Assembly (NCBI RefSeq): GCF_000812465.1
Contig: NZ_JWMA01000020.1
Coordinates: forward strand, 1-34,418
DNA: 34,418 nt
Origin: Cupriavidus sp. IDO
GTDB lineage: Bacteria; Pseudomonadota; Gammaproteobacteria; Burkholderiales; Burkholderiaceae
Direction: 5' to 3'
In this document: positions 1 to 8,296 of the stretch, piece by piece
Position numbering within the stretch: the first letter of the stretch is position 1
How the letters are laid out: each line of letters begins with the position of its first letter
Translations under genes and position numbers: made by a program
Notes under the pieces: generated by a model
Told to the model about the DNA's origin: nothing
Seen by the model: the letters and a program-made list of their open reading frames with translations, nothing else
The model's database searches: none

Positions 1-102
1 CCGCCGCCACACTGGGCCTACACCGCCCCATCACAAGGAGAAAACCCATCGACATAAAATTCAAATGCAGATCTGTCCGATGAAACGGGGCAACCCCAGA
101 AT

Positions 103-753
103 GTGAATAGCGAAGTCGACTTTAATGCAGGCGTGATGCGCATCGCATCGCATTTGCAGGGACGCCACTTGGTGATTGCGTTCATGAAGCGCCTCATTGC
201 CGTCATTCACTACTCCCACGGGCTTGATGACGCTTCAGCGGAGGAGCACTATACACACAGCTTTGCCACCGGTCTTATGGAGTTTGTTCGACGAAACCCG
301 CAGGCCTGGCACTGGCTGAATGCCATGCTTTCTCAACACTTTTCGAAGGGACAGCGGTTCGACCGAATCTGCCAGCAGGCGCCGACATCTTCGCTTTCAT
401 TGCCGGTGCGCATGACCATTTGGCACCGAGTGATACGACTCAGTGTATTGCCTGCCAAAGCTGCTGGCCGAGCCGGCGTCTGGGGCTACTACCTATACGC
501 TGACCAATGGGTACACCTGCATGAGCAACTGCGAGGCGAGCACTTTGCAGTCATTTTTTGGCACGAACTGACGCACGCTTTCCATCACGCTGCCGGCATG
601 CAGGACCGGGAAACGCGCCGCCGGTTCGTCAACGCCCAGGCGAGTGCCTGGCTCGAATTCGTCTCGAAGAACCCCGGCGCTTGGAAATGGTTTGTGAGCC
701 TGGCCACCCACGAGAAGGTGCTTGGAGCCGTGCAATTGGAAGCCAGCGCATAG
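103..753 (+). CDS. HExxH-containing protein with internal duplication
   Basis: Unrecognised 216-aa protein. Residues 154-158 read HELTH, a zincin-type zinc-binding and catalytic motif, followed by a His-rich stretch (H161, H162). No signal peptide is evident, so a cytosolic location is inferred. The protein is an internal duplication at a constant offset of 125 residues: residues 11-76 align with 136-201, sharing E-F-V-x-x-N-P-x-A-W-x-W at 60-71 and 185-196. In the first copy the HELTH position reads KRLIA, so only the C-terminal copy keeps the metal site. The start is the GTG at 103. The frame is open upstream only to a TAA at 55-57 and holds no better start, although ATG at 136 is an alternative. 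Family membership is unknown. A zinc peptidase is plausible, but no third ligand could be assigned. Confidence 0.7.
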   Translation: MNSEVDFNAGVMRIASHLQGRHLVIAFMKRLIAVIHYSHGLDDASAEEHYTHSFATGLMEFVRRNPQAWHWLNAMLSQHFSKGQRFDRICQQAPTSSLSLPVRMTIWHRVIRLSVLPAKAAGRAGVWGYYLYADQWVHLHEQLRGEHFAVIFWHELTHAFHHAAGMQDRETRRRFVNAQASAWLEFVSKNPGAWKWFVSLATHEKVLGAVQLEASA

Positions 754-1007
754 CTTGCCCCCTCGGAAGGCACGCTCGAACCGGGGTGCGATGTGCTTTC
801 CGCCCTAAAGCTCGACGCATTGAAAATCAAAATTCCCCGCCAGCGCGCGACATGGCGCGAGGTGCGAGTACATGGTGAACGGCGACCTCACGAACCTTTC
901 CCTTATGGCGCCCGCGACCTGGCGGTAGCATACTGTCAACGTCCTACTCGACATCCCTTACCTGACCGCATGGCAGCTGCCTACTTCCCTGACGAGGAGG
1001 CCTAACC

Positions 1008-1298
1008 ATGGACTGGCTCTCACAGAATCTCTCATGGCTCCTGCTTGGCGGGCTGGCCGTCATCGCCCTAATAGCGTGGCAGCGATTCATAAATCGCCGA
1101 ACCAATCGAGAGAGCGTGCAGCGCCGCCATACAACGCAGGAGTACAGTCCTACTGCCCGCGACCCCGTCACAGGGAAGAAGGTCGACGTTGCACACGCCA
1201 TCACGGCAAATTTTGAAGGTCGGACATACTTCTTCGAATCTGAAGCTTCGCGCACGATTTTTAAGCAAGACCCCGCGCGATATGTGTACCGGCATTAG
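1008..1298 (+). CDS. Membrane-anchored YHS-domain protein lacking the metal-binding cysteines
   Basis: 96-aa protein with one N-terminal transmembrane helix (about residues 8-25), a basic linker and a YHS domain (about 50-94, beginning ARDPVTGKK and ending DPARYV). YHS/TRASH domains normally bind metal through one cysteine after DPV and a Cys-x3-Cys pair. Aligned with the YHS domain of the copper ATPase in this window, all three are replaced here (C to T, C to E, C to S), so metal binding by the usual ligands is unlikely. The ATG follows a good ribosome-binding site (GAGGAGG, 8-10 bases upstream). It stands alone between the HExxH gene and a convergent hydrolase. Its role is unknown; a scaffold or a partner of other YHS proteins is a guess. 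Confidence 0.8.
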   Translation: MDWLSQNLSWLLLGGLAVIALIAWQRFINRRTNRESVQRRHTTQEYSPTARDPVTGKKVDVAHAITANFEGRTYFFESEASRTIFKQDPARYVYRH

Positions 1299-1617
1299 CG
1301 CCACGACGGCTGCAAGACGACACCTTCTTTGGCGCCCTCTGCCGGGTTCTCCATCTTAAACTTTGGAACACTCCTCCCCGAAGGAGCGCCATTTCGCACT
1401 GATTGCCAACCTTGCTGTCTTCCTGGCCCAGAAGCTAGACGCCACAAGCCCCGGAAAGCGCCATGCCATAAGCTCTCAACAACACTCCACCAGGGCCATT
1501 GGCGCCACCGCTCAGCTCGCCATAGACTAGCGTTCCGTTTCTTGGCGTATCGTGGTTTTTCCTCGCTCGCCGTCAAGGAAGCTATGACTCACCTGAAGGC
1601 CGTTCAACCTGAAGAGC
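1299..1617. other. Intergenic region without a supportable gene
   Basis: A 319-base stretch between two convergent genes. Open frames of 90-100 codons exist on both strands, but they lack ribosome-binding sites, recognisable domains and normal composition (high Pro, Arg, His and Trp). No clear terminator hairpin with a T tract was found. Confidence 0.4.
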
Positions 1618-2436
1618 CTATCGAGGCGTGACGCGCAGCAGCAGGTCCCAGTTCTGCTCTGTAAGGCCAAACACCCATGTGTTGTGTGTGGCCTGTGGCA
1701 GCACAAGTAGGCTGGACGGCCCTTGGCTGGCGAGCTGCTTGTGGAGTGTTAGCCCCGCTTGAGGGCCAATCAACTCGTCTTGACCAGCTACCAATACCGA
1801 GGAAGGCCCGTGATAATTTTTAAGCGCGGCGCTGGAATCAAAGGGAGACTTCAATATCAGGCTAACTGGAACAAACCACATTTTTTGAGCCGCTGTCTCT
1901 CGCAGACTGGTGAACGGCGTGATGAGCACTAGGTTGTCAACGCTCTCAGGCATGGCAGCAACAATTTGCGCCGCCACGCCACTCCCCAAGGACTCGCCAA
2001 CCAGCGTCACGCGACCAGGCCAACGCCGGGAAATCTCTTGCATCAAAGTTATCGCAGAGGGAACAATGGTGGCCTGTGATGGCTTTCCCGGGTTGGGGCC
2101 ATACCCCGGATACTCTGCCAGCACAAGGCGGTACCCACGATTGTTGAAAACCCTGGCTAGGCTGAGCCGCTCAAAGGCATCGCCGTCGTTTCCATGAAAG
2201 AAGACTGCTGTTTTCGTCGACGCGTCAACGACGGGAGGCTCCACCACAATCGCGTTCACGCCTGGAATAATCTGGGCCTCAGCATGCACGGCCAATTCCC
2301 GCCACAGTGACGGCTCGGTTGTTATCGGGAAGTAGATGAAGTGGTCTTGGCGCACATACATCCACGCCAGCATCAGGCAATAGGCCAGCACAGCAATGCG
2401 CAGAGTGTTTTTTAAGGGCAGCCGAACGAGCATAAG
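1618..2436 (-). CDS. Membrane-anchored alpha/beta hydrolase
   Basis: About 271 aa with a single N-terminal membrane helix (about residues 11-27) ending in the FIYFP motif common in this family, then an alpha/beta-hydrolase fold facing the periplasm (inferred). The catalytic triad is visible: nucleophile Ser148 in GESLG, Asp219 in GQDE and His250 in ATHN. The oxyanion-hole region is FFHGNDG (78-84). This is typical of the YqkD/BEM46-like serine hydrolases; the substrate is unknown. The frame is open further upstream to an ATG at 2574 (318 aa). I prefer the ATG at 2436 because it places the membrane helix at the N-terminus as in relatives, although neither start has a strong ribosome-binding site. 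It follows the MgtC/DUF4010 gene on the same strand after about 316 bases. Confidence 0.8.
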   Translation of the reverse strand, partial: LMLVRLPLKNTLRIAVLAYCLMLAWMYVRQDHFIYFPITTEPSLWRELAVHAEAQIIPGVNAIVVEPPVVDASTKTAVFFHGNDGDAFERLSLARVFNNRGYRLVLAEYPGYGPNPGKPSQATIVPSAITLMQEISRRWPGRVTLVGESLGSGVAAQIVAAMPESVDNLVLITPFTSLRETAAQKMWFVPVSLILKSPFDSSAALKNYHGPSSVLVAGQDELIGPQAGLTLHKQLASQGPSSLLVLPQATHNTWVFGLTEQNWDLLLRVTPR

Positions 2437-2752
2437 AAGAGTCTTTGCCAACGTGATGTTGTCCAATATAGCAAGGACATCCCCCAAGAATTGCTCGCTT
2501 TTCGTGAATCCTCTGGTACCGGCGCCGGCGCTACGGCAGTTATGAAGGTCGAACCCTAGCGTCTGCTGCCGCACGTATCGGCAACCGTCCCCGGGCTTTC
2601 GAGCATTGGCTCACAGCGGGCCCGCATTGTCGGTCGGCTAGCAGGGTCGCCAACACGAAGAGTTCCGGGCACTTGCCTTGCCGTGCCGGGCCTTCGCGCC
2701 GTCACTCGCGGGGAGACCACGCCCGCGCTTGGGTGCAATGTTGTCTTCCATA

Positions 2753-4033
2753 CTAGAGAAGATAGATGATGAGCACGAGGGTAAGGCCGCCAGCCACCAT
2801 AGCGATGGCATAGCCTTTGCACACAGTTCGTCCGACCTGCTGGCCTCCCATAACCCAGGCAATCGATGCCTTGGTAATCATGTTGGCCAGGACTGCGAGA
2901 CTTATTGCGGTAATTGCGGTCACGGTCGCGAGCTCTCCCGCGCTGTGAATTCGCGCCAGGGATATCACGATTGCGTCAACATCGGCCAGGCCCGAAGCCG
3001 CCGAGAGGACGTAAATGCCACCAGCACCCAGCCACTGTTTGGCAGCGGGCACCAAGACTGCGACGACGGCGAGGAAGACGCCAAATCCCAGGGCTGTCCC
3101 CAAATCAAAGGGCGCCATGGGAGCAATCTCTGCCTCACTGGAGGGCGTCCCGGAGAATTGCTGCCATTGCAGAAACGCCAGTCCGAGCAGGACAGCACCG
3201 GTCACGAGCAGAGCACCGCCAAACGTCACTAGGAGGATGGGTTGGATTACGCCAAGCAAAACGGCCATTCGAAAGAACATCACACCGCAGGCACCCAGGG
3301 CCCCAGCTGCGCATGCCCCTTCCAACGAGGGTTGAAGTCGCGCGAAGCGAGCCAGGGCCAACGTCGCGGCGGTGGAAGACGCTAGACCTCCCAAGAGACC
3401 TGTCCACAAGATGCCCCGTTGCGCCCCTGTGATGCGCATCGCCACGTGCCCAACCATTGACAGGCTGGCAATCAGTATCACCGCCCACCATAGTTGGTAC
3501 GGGTTCAATGCATGGTAGGGCCCCAACCCGACGCTCGGGAGATTGGGCAGAATGACCACGGAGAGCACCAGCAGTTGCAGTGCCGCCGTTAGTTCGCGAT
3601 GCTCAATCAGCCGCAGCCAGCCGTGCAATGTCGGCTTCATGTCCAGGAGCACTGCCGCTATCACGGCTGCACCAAGAGACAGGGCGATGGAACCGCGCGC
3701 CGCATAGGCGCCTAGCACCAATGTCAAGAGCATCGCCACAGCACTCGTTGCGCTGAGGTTGCCCGAGGATTTGGCGATATGGGTGTACGACACGGCGAGC
3801 AGTATCGAAATACCCAGCAATCCCCCGAGCAATGGCCACGCGCCAAATTGCGGAAACAGGTTGCCAAGAACCCCGCCCAATAGGCCCGTCAGGGCAAATG
3901 TACGTAGGCCGGCAACGCGTCCCCCCTCTGGCAGTTCGCGCTCATGCCATCCGCGCTCCAAGCCAATCAGCAGGCCAACGGTTAGTGCTGCCACCAAGCT
4001 GATAGCTTCGTGGGGTATTCCGAGAGGGTTCAA
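2753..4033 (-). CDS. MgtC/SapB-DUF4010 family inner-membrane protein
   Basis: 426-aa polytopic membrane protein. The N-terminal third is an MgtC/SapB domain with the characteristic GLLIGLERGW near residues 20-29 and a Gly-rich AGLRTFALTG segment. The rest matches DUF4010, with repeated hydrophobic helices and the GLADVDAIVISLAR segment near the C-terminus. Two-domain proteins of this size are a standard family thought to act in ion or envelope homeostasis; no transported substrate is established. The start is a TTG at 4033, with a strong upstream ribosome-binding site (GGGGAGGAG). It lies 50 bases downstream of the TPM gene and is probably the last member of the lemA-TPM-TPM operon. Confidence 0.88.
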   Translation of the reverse strand: MNPLGIPHEAISLVAALTVGLLIGLERGWHERELPEGGRVAGLRTFALTGLLGGVLGNLFPQFGAWPLLGGLLGISILLAVSYTHIAKSSGNLSATSAVAMLLTLVLGAYAARGSIALSLGAAVIAAVLLDMKPTLHGWLRLIEHRELTAALQLLVLSVVILPNLPSVGLGPYHALNPYQLWWAVILIASLSMVGHVAMRITGAQRGILWTGLLGGLASSTAATLALARFARLQPSLEGACAAGALGACGVMFFRMAVLLGVIQPILLVTFGGALLVTGAVLLGLAFLQWQQFSGTPSSEAEIAPMAPFDLGTALGFGVFLAVVAVLVPAAKQWLGAGGIYVLSAASGLADVDAIVISLARIHSAGELATVTAITAISLAVLANMITKASIAWVMGGQQVGRTVCKGYAIAMVAGGLTLVLIIYLL

Positions 4034-4083
4034 GTTCGCTCCTCCCCTGCGAGAGTTCCATCTGCACTATCGGTTCGGCTAAC

Positions 4084-4590
4084 TCACAGAATCACTGGCT
4101 TGTCCTGCAGTTCATTCTCGCCACGCTCGCGGATGGGGAAATGCCTCTCAAGATGTTCGCCGATGGCCCATATGCCTGCGATGACACCACGTTGATACTC
4201 GGCGAGGCGGAACGCCGCCTCCATCTGTCGGCAAATGGAGTCCCACTCTTGTTGCGGGACCCTCGCGTGGATGCCACGGTCAGCAACTATCTCAACGCTC
4301 CGGTCTGCCAGCAACAGGTAAATCAGAACACCATTGTTGTGTTCCGTATCCCAGACACGCATCTGAGAGAAGACCTCGACAGCTCGGTCACGCGCCGATA
4401 TCCCCGTGAATAGGCTCGACAAACTCAGCGCGCCCTCCACAACAAAGCAAAGTTGTCCGATATGGCTGGATTCGCTCGCCACAATGGCTTGTTCGACTGC
4501 CCTCAGCGCATCCTCTGGGAAGGCACGCCTTACCCGCCAGTGCGTCATCAACAGATGTCTCACGATGCGTTTGACGTTTTCCATCACCAT
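4084..4590 (-). CDS. TPM-domain protein without signal peptide
   Basis: 168-aa protein of the TPM (YgcG/Psb32-like) family. A TPM domain covers about residues 20-145: an ALRAVEQAIVASE helix, the strand GQLCFVVEGAL, a VWDTEHNNGVLIYLLLADRSVEIVADRGI core and a C-terminal helix. Unlike the upstream TPM protein, it has no signal peptide and no Gly-rich tail, so a cytoplasmic or membrane-associated location is inferred. It starts inside the 3' end of the preceding TPM gene (7-base overlap), indicating translational coupling. Pairs of TPM proteins, one exported and one not, downstream of lemA are common in proteobacteria. The biochemical role is not established. Confidence 0.85.
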   Translation of the reverse strand: MVMENVKRIVRHLLMTHWRVRRAFPEDALRAVEQAIVASESSHIGQLCFVVEGALSLSSLFTGISARDRAVEVFSQMRVWDTEHNNGVLIYLLLADRSVEIVADRGIHARVPQQEWDSICRQMEAAFRLAEYQRGVIAGIWAIGEHLERHFPIRERGENELQDKPVIL

Positions 4591-5429
4591 CTACCCGAAG
4601 CGCCGCCGCCGCCAAAGCCGCCACCGCCACCCCCGAATCCACCCCGTCCGGACCCGCCACCGAAACCGCCACGACCGCCAATACCTCTCCAGCCCATGTG
4701 TGAGCCGCCGAACAGCGTAAAGAAGAGCGCGATAGCGCCTGCCATAAATCCGACCGCAAGGGCACCCGATAGCAGCCAACCGATGATTCCGACTGCACCG
4801 CCAGCGGCCACCGCCCCCGGGCCTCGGCCCAGGAAAGAGCGCAACAGCCCGCCCAGCACCACCGTGAGCACAAGGATGACCGGCATGAGCTGGCGTACTG
4901 GGTCGCGCTCCCCCCTTTCACGCCGTGGTGCTGGCAAGGGCTCTCCGTTGATAACACCCATGATGCGTTCGACACCGGCTGTCACGCCGCCATAGAAGTC
5001 GCCCTGCTTGAATCGGGGAACGATGTCGTCGCTGATGATGCGTTTGCTCATGGCATCGGTTAGGACGCCTTCGAGACCATAGCCGACCTCGATACGCATC
5101 GTTCGGTCGTCCTTTGCAATGATGAGCAGGGCTCCGTCATCCGCTCCCTTACGCCCCAATTTCCATTTCTCAACCACGCGAATCGAGTACTGCTCAATCG
5201 CTTCGGGTTGCGTAGTGGGAACCATAAGAACCGCAACCTGGCTCCCTTTTTCAGCCTCGAATGCTTGCAGCTTTTGCTCCAGGGTTGCCACTTGCTCGCT
5301 GGTAAGCGTGCCGGTCAGGTCGGTCACGCGCGCTGTCAGGGAAGGCACTGCAACGTCGGCAGCAGCGCCCAGAGACACAAAGGTTAGAAAGGTAAGGAAC
5401 AAGCCTCTTGCGGCCGACAGCCATTTCAC
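4584..5429 (-). CDS. Exported TPM-domain protein (YgcG-like) with Gly-rich tail
   Basis: 281-aa protein with a signal peptide (residues 1 to about 24), a TPM domain (about 28-155, with LTGTLTSEQVATLEQKL and VEKWKLGRKGADDGALLIIAKDDR), two hydrophobic membrane segments (about 180-200 and 205-240), and a tail of Gly/Phe/Arg repeats after about residue 245. TPM proteins are associated with membrane-protein maintenance and partner with LemA; the mechanism is unproven. The start is a GTG at 5429 whose bases overlap the TGA of lemA (GTGA), implying translational coupling. On the opposite strand the Gly-rich tail produces a spurious Pro-rich frame. Confidence 0.9.
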   Translation of the reverse strand: MKWLSAARGLFLTFLTFVSLGAAADVAVPSLTARVTDLTGTLTSEQVATLEQKLQAFEAEKGSQVAVLMVPTTQPEAIEQYSIRVVEKWKLGRKGADDGALLIIAKDDRTMRIEVGYGLEGVLTDAMSKRIISDDIVPRFKQGDFYGGVTAGVERIMGVINGEPLPAPRRERGERDPVRQLMPVILVLTVVLGGLLRSFLGRGPGAVAAGGAVGIIGWLLSGALAVGFMAGAIALFFTLFGGSHMGWRGIGGRGGFGGGSGRGGFGGGGGGFGGGGASGRW

Positions 5430-6046
5430 TTGGCACCCCCAGGCGCGCTGGCCGGAGCGGCGCCGAATTCAACTCCTGGTGGCTTGGCAATCGTCGCTTC
5501 GCTAGCGACCGTGAAATTGGGCTTCTCCTTGTAACCAAAAACCATTGCCGTTAGGTTGGAGGGAATCGTGCGGACCGTCACGTTGTAGGCCTGCACAGAT
5601 TGGATGTACCGGTTTCTCGCGACGGTTATCCGATTCTCGGTACCCTCGAGTTGGGACTGCAAATCCCTGAAGCCCGCGTCGGCCTTCAACTGCGGATAGT
5701 TCTCGGAAACCGCCAGAAGCCTAGACAAGGTCCCCGACAACTGCTGCTGTGCGGCCTGGAATTGGGCGAATGCCTTCGGGTCGTTCAGAGTCTCGGGCGT
5801 GACCTGCATGGCGCCAACACGCGCCCGAGCCTCCGTCACCTGCGTCAGGACTTCACGCTCATGGCTGGCGTAACCCTTCACAGTGTTCACCAGGTTAGGG
5901 ACCAAGTCAGCACGGCGTTGGTACTGGTTCACCACTTCCGACCAGCTTGCCTTGACCTGCTCATCCTGGGTCTGAATCGTGTTGTACCCACACCCTGTGA
6001 GGCTGACTGCAAGCATCGCTGCAAAAAGCAACCATAGTCTGCGCAC
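5426..6046 (-). CDS. lemA: LemA family lipoprotein
   Basis: 206-aa LemA protein. The lipoprotein signal ends in the lipobox SLTGC (Cys19), followed by the family signature YNTIQTQDEQVKASWSEVVNQYQRRADLVPNLVNTVKGYA. Long helices follow, including the NYPQLKAD and ENRITVARNRYIQSVQAYN segments that are diagnostic for LemA. The frame runs upstream to 6121, but a GTG at 6046 has an excellent ribosome-binding site (ACGGAGGTG, 5-7 bases upstream) and puts the signal peptide at the N-terminus, so it is taken as the start. It is the first gene of a coupled set with two TPM proteins and probably the MgtC/DUF4010 gene. LemA is thought to be a membrane-anchored helical scaffold. Confidence 0.92.
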   Translation of the reverse strand: MRRLWLLFAAMLAVSLTGCGYNTIQTQDEQVKASWSEVVNQYQRRADLVPNLVNTVKGYASHEREVLTQVTEARARVGAMQVTPETLNDPKAFAQFQAAQQQLSGTLSRLLAVSENYPQLKADAGFRDLQSQLEGTENRITVARNRYIQSVQAYNVTVRTIPSNLTAMVFGYKEKPNFTVASEATIAKPPGVEFGAAPASAPGGAK

Positions 6047-6357
6047 AAAACACCTCCGTAGCTCTGCAGTCCCAAATGCAAACCGCATGGGCCCAATAAT
6101 CCGCCAAAAGGCCTGCCCCAAAATCGGGTTCTCAGCATTTACTGTAGGTGACGTGGACGACAGCTTTATTGATTTCTCTCAAGGACGATGGGCCGGGCGC
6201 GTCAAGCTGCCTGCAGTGCCCGTATCCGACGTTGCCCCTCAGAGTGAGCGCATCAATAGTCACATTTCTCTGACTTTCGCCAAAACAGGTCCTTGGCCAT
6301 TGGTTCGAAAGCGATGCCTAGAATGTCTGCATGCCGACCGCGTGAAGGAGATTTGTG
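6047..6357. other. Divergent intergenic region lemA / SAM synthetase
   Basis: A 311-base region between divergent genes, so it should hold both promoters. The only motif I can support is a near-consensus FNR-type box at 6169-6182. No open frame here is convincing. Confidence 0.5.
6169..6182. promoter_or_regulatory. Possible FNR/Anr-type box (9 of 10)
   Basis: TTGAT-TTCT-CTCAA matches TTGAT-N4-ATCAA at nine of ten arm positions. It lies about 130 bases upstream of lemA and about 180 upstream of the SAM synthetase. This is a single mismatch site, so confidence is limited; it gains some weight from the two perfect boxes elsewhere in the window. Confidence 0.3.
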
Positions 6358-7520
6358 ATGCCGACCACGGAGAACATTGCGTTGGCCATCTCGAGCGTGC
6401 CGTCGCGGCCGAGAGAGCAAACCGAGATGTGCGAGCACAAGGGCATCGGACATCCCGATAGCCTTTGTGATGGGGCTGTCGAAGCTGCGGCTCGCGCCTT
6501 GTGTCGTGCCTACCTCGAAGCCTATGGAGCAGTCCAGCACTTCAATCTAGACAAGGCGCTACTCATCGGCGGCATGAGCGCGCCAAGGCTCGGCGGCGGC
6601 AAGTGCTGCGCCCAATGCGATTGATAGTGTCCGGCCCAGTTACCGAACTTCCTTCGTCCCGGGCCATTCGCGAGTACTTGGCAACGTCCTTGGGCGGTAT
6701 TGGCAATGACATCCGCATTGAGCCAGTTCTGCGCCCCTCAGCCCCAAACCTCCGGCGAGTGACTGACTCCGCGTCTCTCCCACTGTCCAATGACACATCC
6801 TTTGGCGTTGGCTATGCGCCACACTCACCGCTTGAAAGAGCGGTGCTGTTGGCTGCGGACCTCCTGCGCTCGCGTGCCGATAGGGGGATGTTTGAGGCAG
6901 CGGGACTCGATTACAAGGTGATGGGGAGTCGGCTGGATGAGCATCAGCGCCTCACCATTGCGATGGCGTTTGTGGACCGATGTGTGCGCGGCGTCGATGA
7001 GTATTTCACGCTCAAGCAGGAAATTGGGTCATATCTAGCCGAGCGCATCGGCATTGAGTGTGAGATTGCAATCAATACCCTCGATAACCGTGATGCCAGC
7101 GACGAAAGCGGGATTTACCTGACCGTCACCGGCTTAAGCGCTGAGCATGGCGATGACGGCCAGGTCGGCCGGGGGAACCGGGTCAATGGCCTGATTACCC
7201 CCTATCGGCCAATGTCGCTGGAGGCGGCAGCGGGCAAGAATCCAGCTTCGCACGTTGGCAAGCTCTACAACGTGCTTGCCCACCAGTTAGCAACGCATAT
7301 TCAAGCAAGCGTCGATGGCGCGGATGAAGTCATCGTCCGGCTTCTCTCCGGAATCGGACGCCCCGTTAACCAGCCCCAACTGGTTGCCATCGATGTCGTG
7401 GCCGAGCGCGGCCTCTCGAGCGCCCAGGAGCAGCAAATTCGTGAACTTGCCACGCAAAAACTGGTGGAGCTTCCTGCGTTGGTCAATGAACTCGTCCTCG
7501 GCACGGTAGCGGTCTTCTAG
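6358..7520 (+). pseudogene. Archaeal-type S-adenosylmethionine synthetase, frameshifted
   Basis: Archaeal-type methionine adenosyltransferase (ATP + methionine to SAM), about 388 codons if restored. The first frame (6358 to about 6603) carries the conserved N-terminus: CEHKGIGHPDSLCDG, YLEAYGAVQHFNLDKALLIGG and a GGGK turn. The remainder (from about 6603) continues in the next frame with VLRPMRLIVSG, the GVGYAPHSPLER segment, DYKVMGSR, GIYLTVTG, GRGNRVNGLITPYRPMSLEAAAGKNP and HVGKLYNVLA. The join needs one extra base at about 6602-6604, where AAG TGC should read AAG GTG C. The ATG at 6358 has AAGGAG seven bases upstream. It is a real frameshift, a sequencing error or, less likely, programmed. 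This enzyme class is unusual in bacteria, which normally use MetK. A nearby SAM-dependent methyltransferase offers a functional link. Confidence 0.85.
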
Positions 7521-7666
7521 GCCCCAAAATGGGGAGCACAGGAATCGCGGCGCCGGCATCGGCTGGCCGACCGGCTTCAGCAGCTTTCCGGCACATGCGT
7601 CGTGCGGCGTTCTACACGCATCCCCCAAGCCGGCGCCCGCAGCGTCCCCGGCTGTCCCATGGACCC

Positions 7667-7680
7667 TTGATTGAAATCAA
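7667..7680. promoter_or_regulatory. Perfect FNR/Anr/Dnr-type box upstream of the YHS-FtsH-PPK2 set
   Basis: TTGAT-TGAA-ATCAA is a perfect match to the FNR/Anr consensus and lies in a longer palindrome (7664-7683, 8-base arms). Its centre is 90 bases upstream of the tandem-YHS start codon. A -10-like CAGAAT at 7702-7707 lies about 21 bases after the box, close to class II activation geometry (box centred near -41). This predicts induction by an FNR/Anr/Dnr regulator under low oxygen or NO. Confidence 0.7.
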
Positions 7681-7763
7681 GGGGCAAATCGACGGGTCAC
7701 GCAGAATAAGAACGCAAGTTACGCGTTGCAGGTCCTCCTAATCGCCCCAAAGGAGAGGATGGA

Positions 7764-8273
7764 ATGCCGACCAGGTCCGCTTACAGCGTTACCGACGCCC
7801 AGAACGTCCCAACGACCGCCGAGGCCCCCGCCGCCGCTCAGCACCTAGTGCGTGACCCAGTCTTTGGCATGGAGATTTCCCCACGAAAGGCCCCTGCCAG
7901 CGCGGAAGTCGACCAGAAGCGGTGTTGGCTCTGCTCCTCACACTGTGAGCAGGCTTACCTTGCCAACCCGGCGAAATACATCCCTCACGCCGTTGCTAGA
8001 CGTGACTCGGCTGTGCCCTCGAGTAGTGCTGCTCCGCCGGTCGGCGCTCCTACCCCTGCGGCGGCGACGCCTGCTTCCAGCGCCGCCAAGCAACTCGCCA
8101 AGGACCCCATCTGCGGAATGATGGTGGGCAAGGCTACGGCCCTGTCTGCTGAGCGTGGCAACCGCAAGTATTACTTCTGCAGCGAGAGCTGCCTTCGGGC
8201 CTTCGAGTCGCGAGAGAGCGAGTTGAAAGCCATGAAGACACGCGTGACGATTGCCCCCAACACCTTTCCCTAG
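7764..8273 (+). CDS. Tandem YHS-domain protein
   Basis: 169-aa soluble protein with two YHS/TRASH domains joined by an Ala/Pro-rich linker (about residues 80-108). Domain 2 (113-155) is canonical: C117 in KDPICGM, then C139 and C143 in YYFCSESC. Domain 1 (30-73) has Phe34 in place of the first cysteine (RDPVFGM) but keeps C54, C57 and C61 (CWLCSSHC). YHS domains bind soft metals such as copper and occur in copper chaperones and ATPases. The ATG is preceded by AAAGGAGAGG, and no signal peptide is seen, so it is probably cytoplasmic. It is the first gene of the plus-strand set running to PPK2 and lies downstream of a perfect FNR-type box. A role as metal sensor or metallochaperone is inferred. 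Confidence 0.88.
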   Translation: MPTRSAYSVTDAQNVPTTAEAPAAAQHLVRDPVFGMEISPRKAPASAEVDQKRCWLCSSHCEQAYLANPAKYIPHAVARRDSAVPSSSAAPPVGAPTPAAATPASSAAKQLAKDPICGMMVGKATALSAERGNRKYYFCSESCLRAFESRESELKAMKTRVTIAPNTFP

Positions 8274-8296
8274 TGTTCTCTATATCGGAGGAAAGT

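Noticed and set aside
1329..1631. 100-codon frame between YHS and hydrolase genes
   Set aside because: No ribosome-binding site, no domain, Pro/Arg/His-rich composition; it overlaps the convergent hydrolase.
1741..1790. TTGA...TCAA pairs resembling FNR boxes (also around 800 and 9225)
   Set aside because: Spacing between half-sites is wrong (2, 3 or 7 bases instead of 6) or they lie within coding sequence.
4453..4995. Pro-rich frame that looks like a PPP-repeat protein
   Set aside because: It is the antisense of the Gly-rich tail of the TPM protein; the Pro runs are complements of Gly codons.
7522..7534. CCCC-N5-GGGG hairpin after the SAM synthetase stop
   Set aside because: A 4-base stem without a T tract is too weak to call a terminator.
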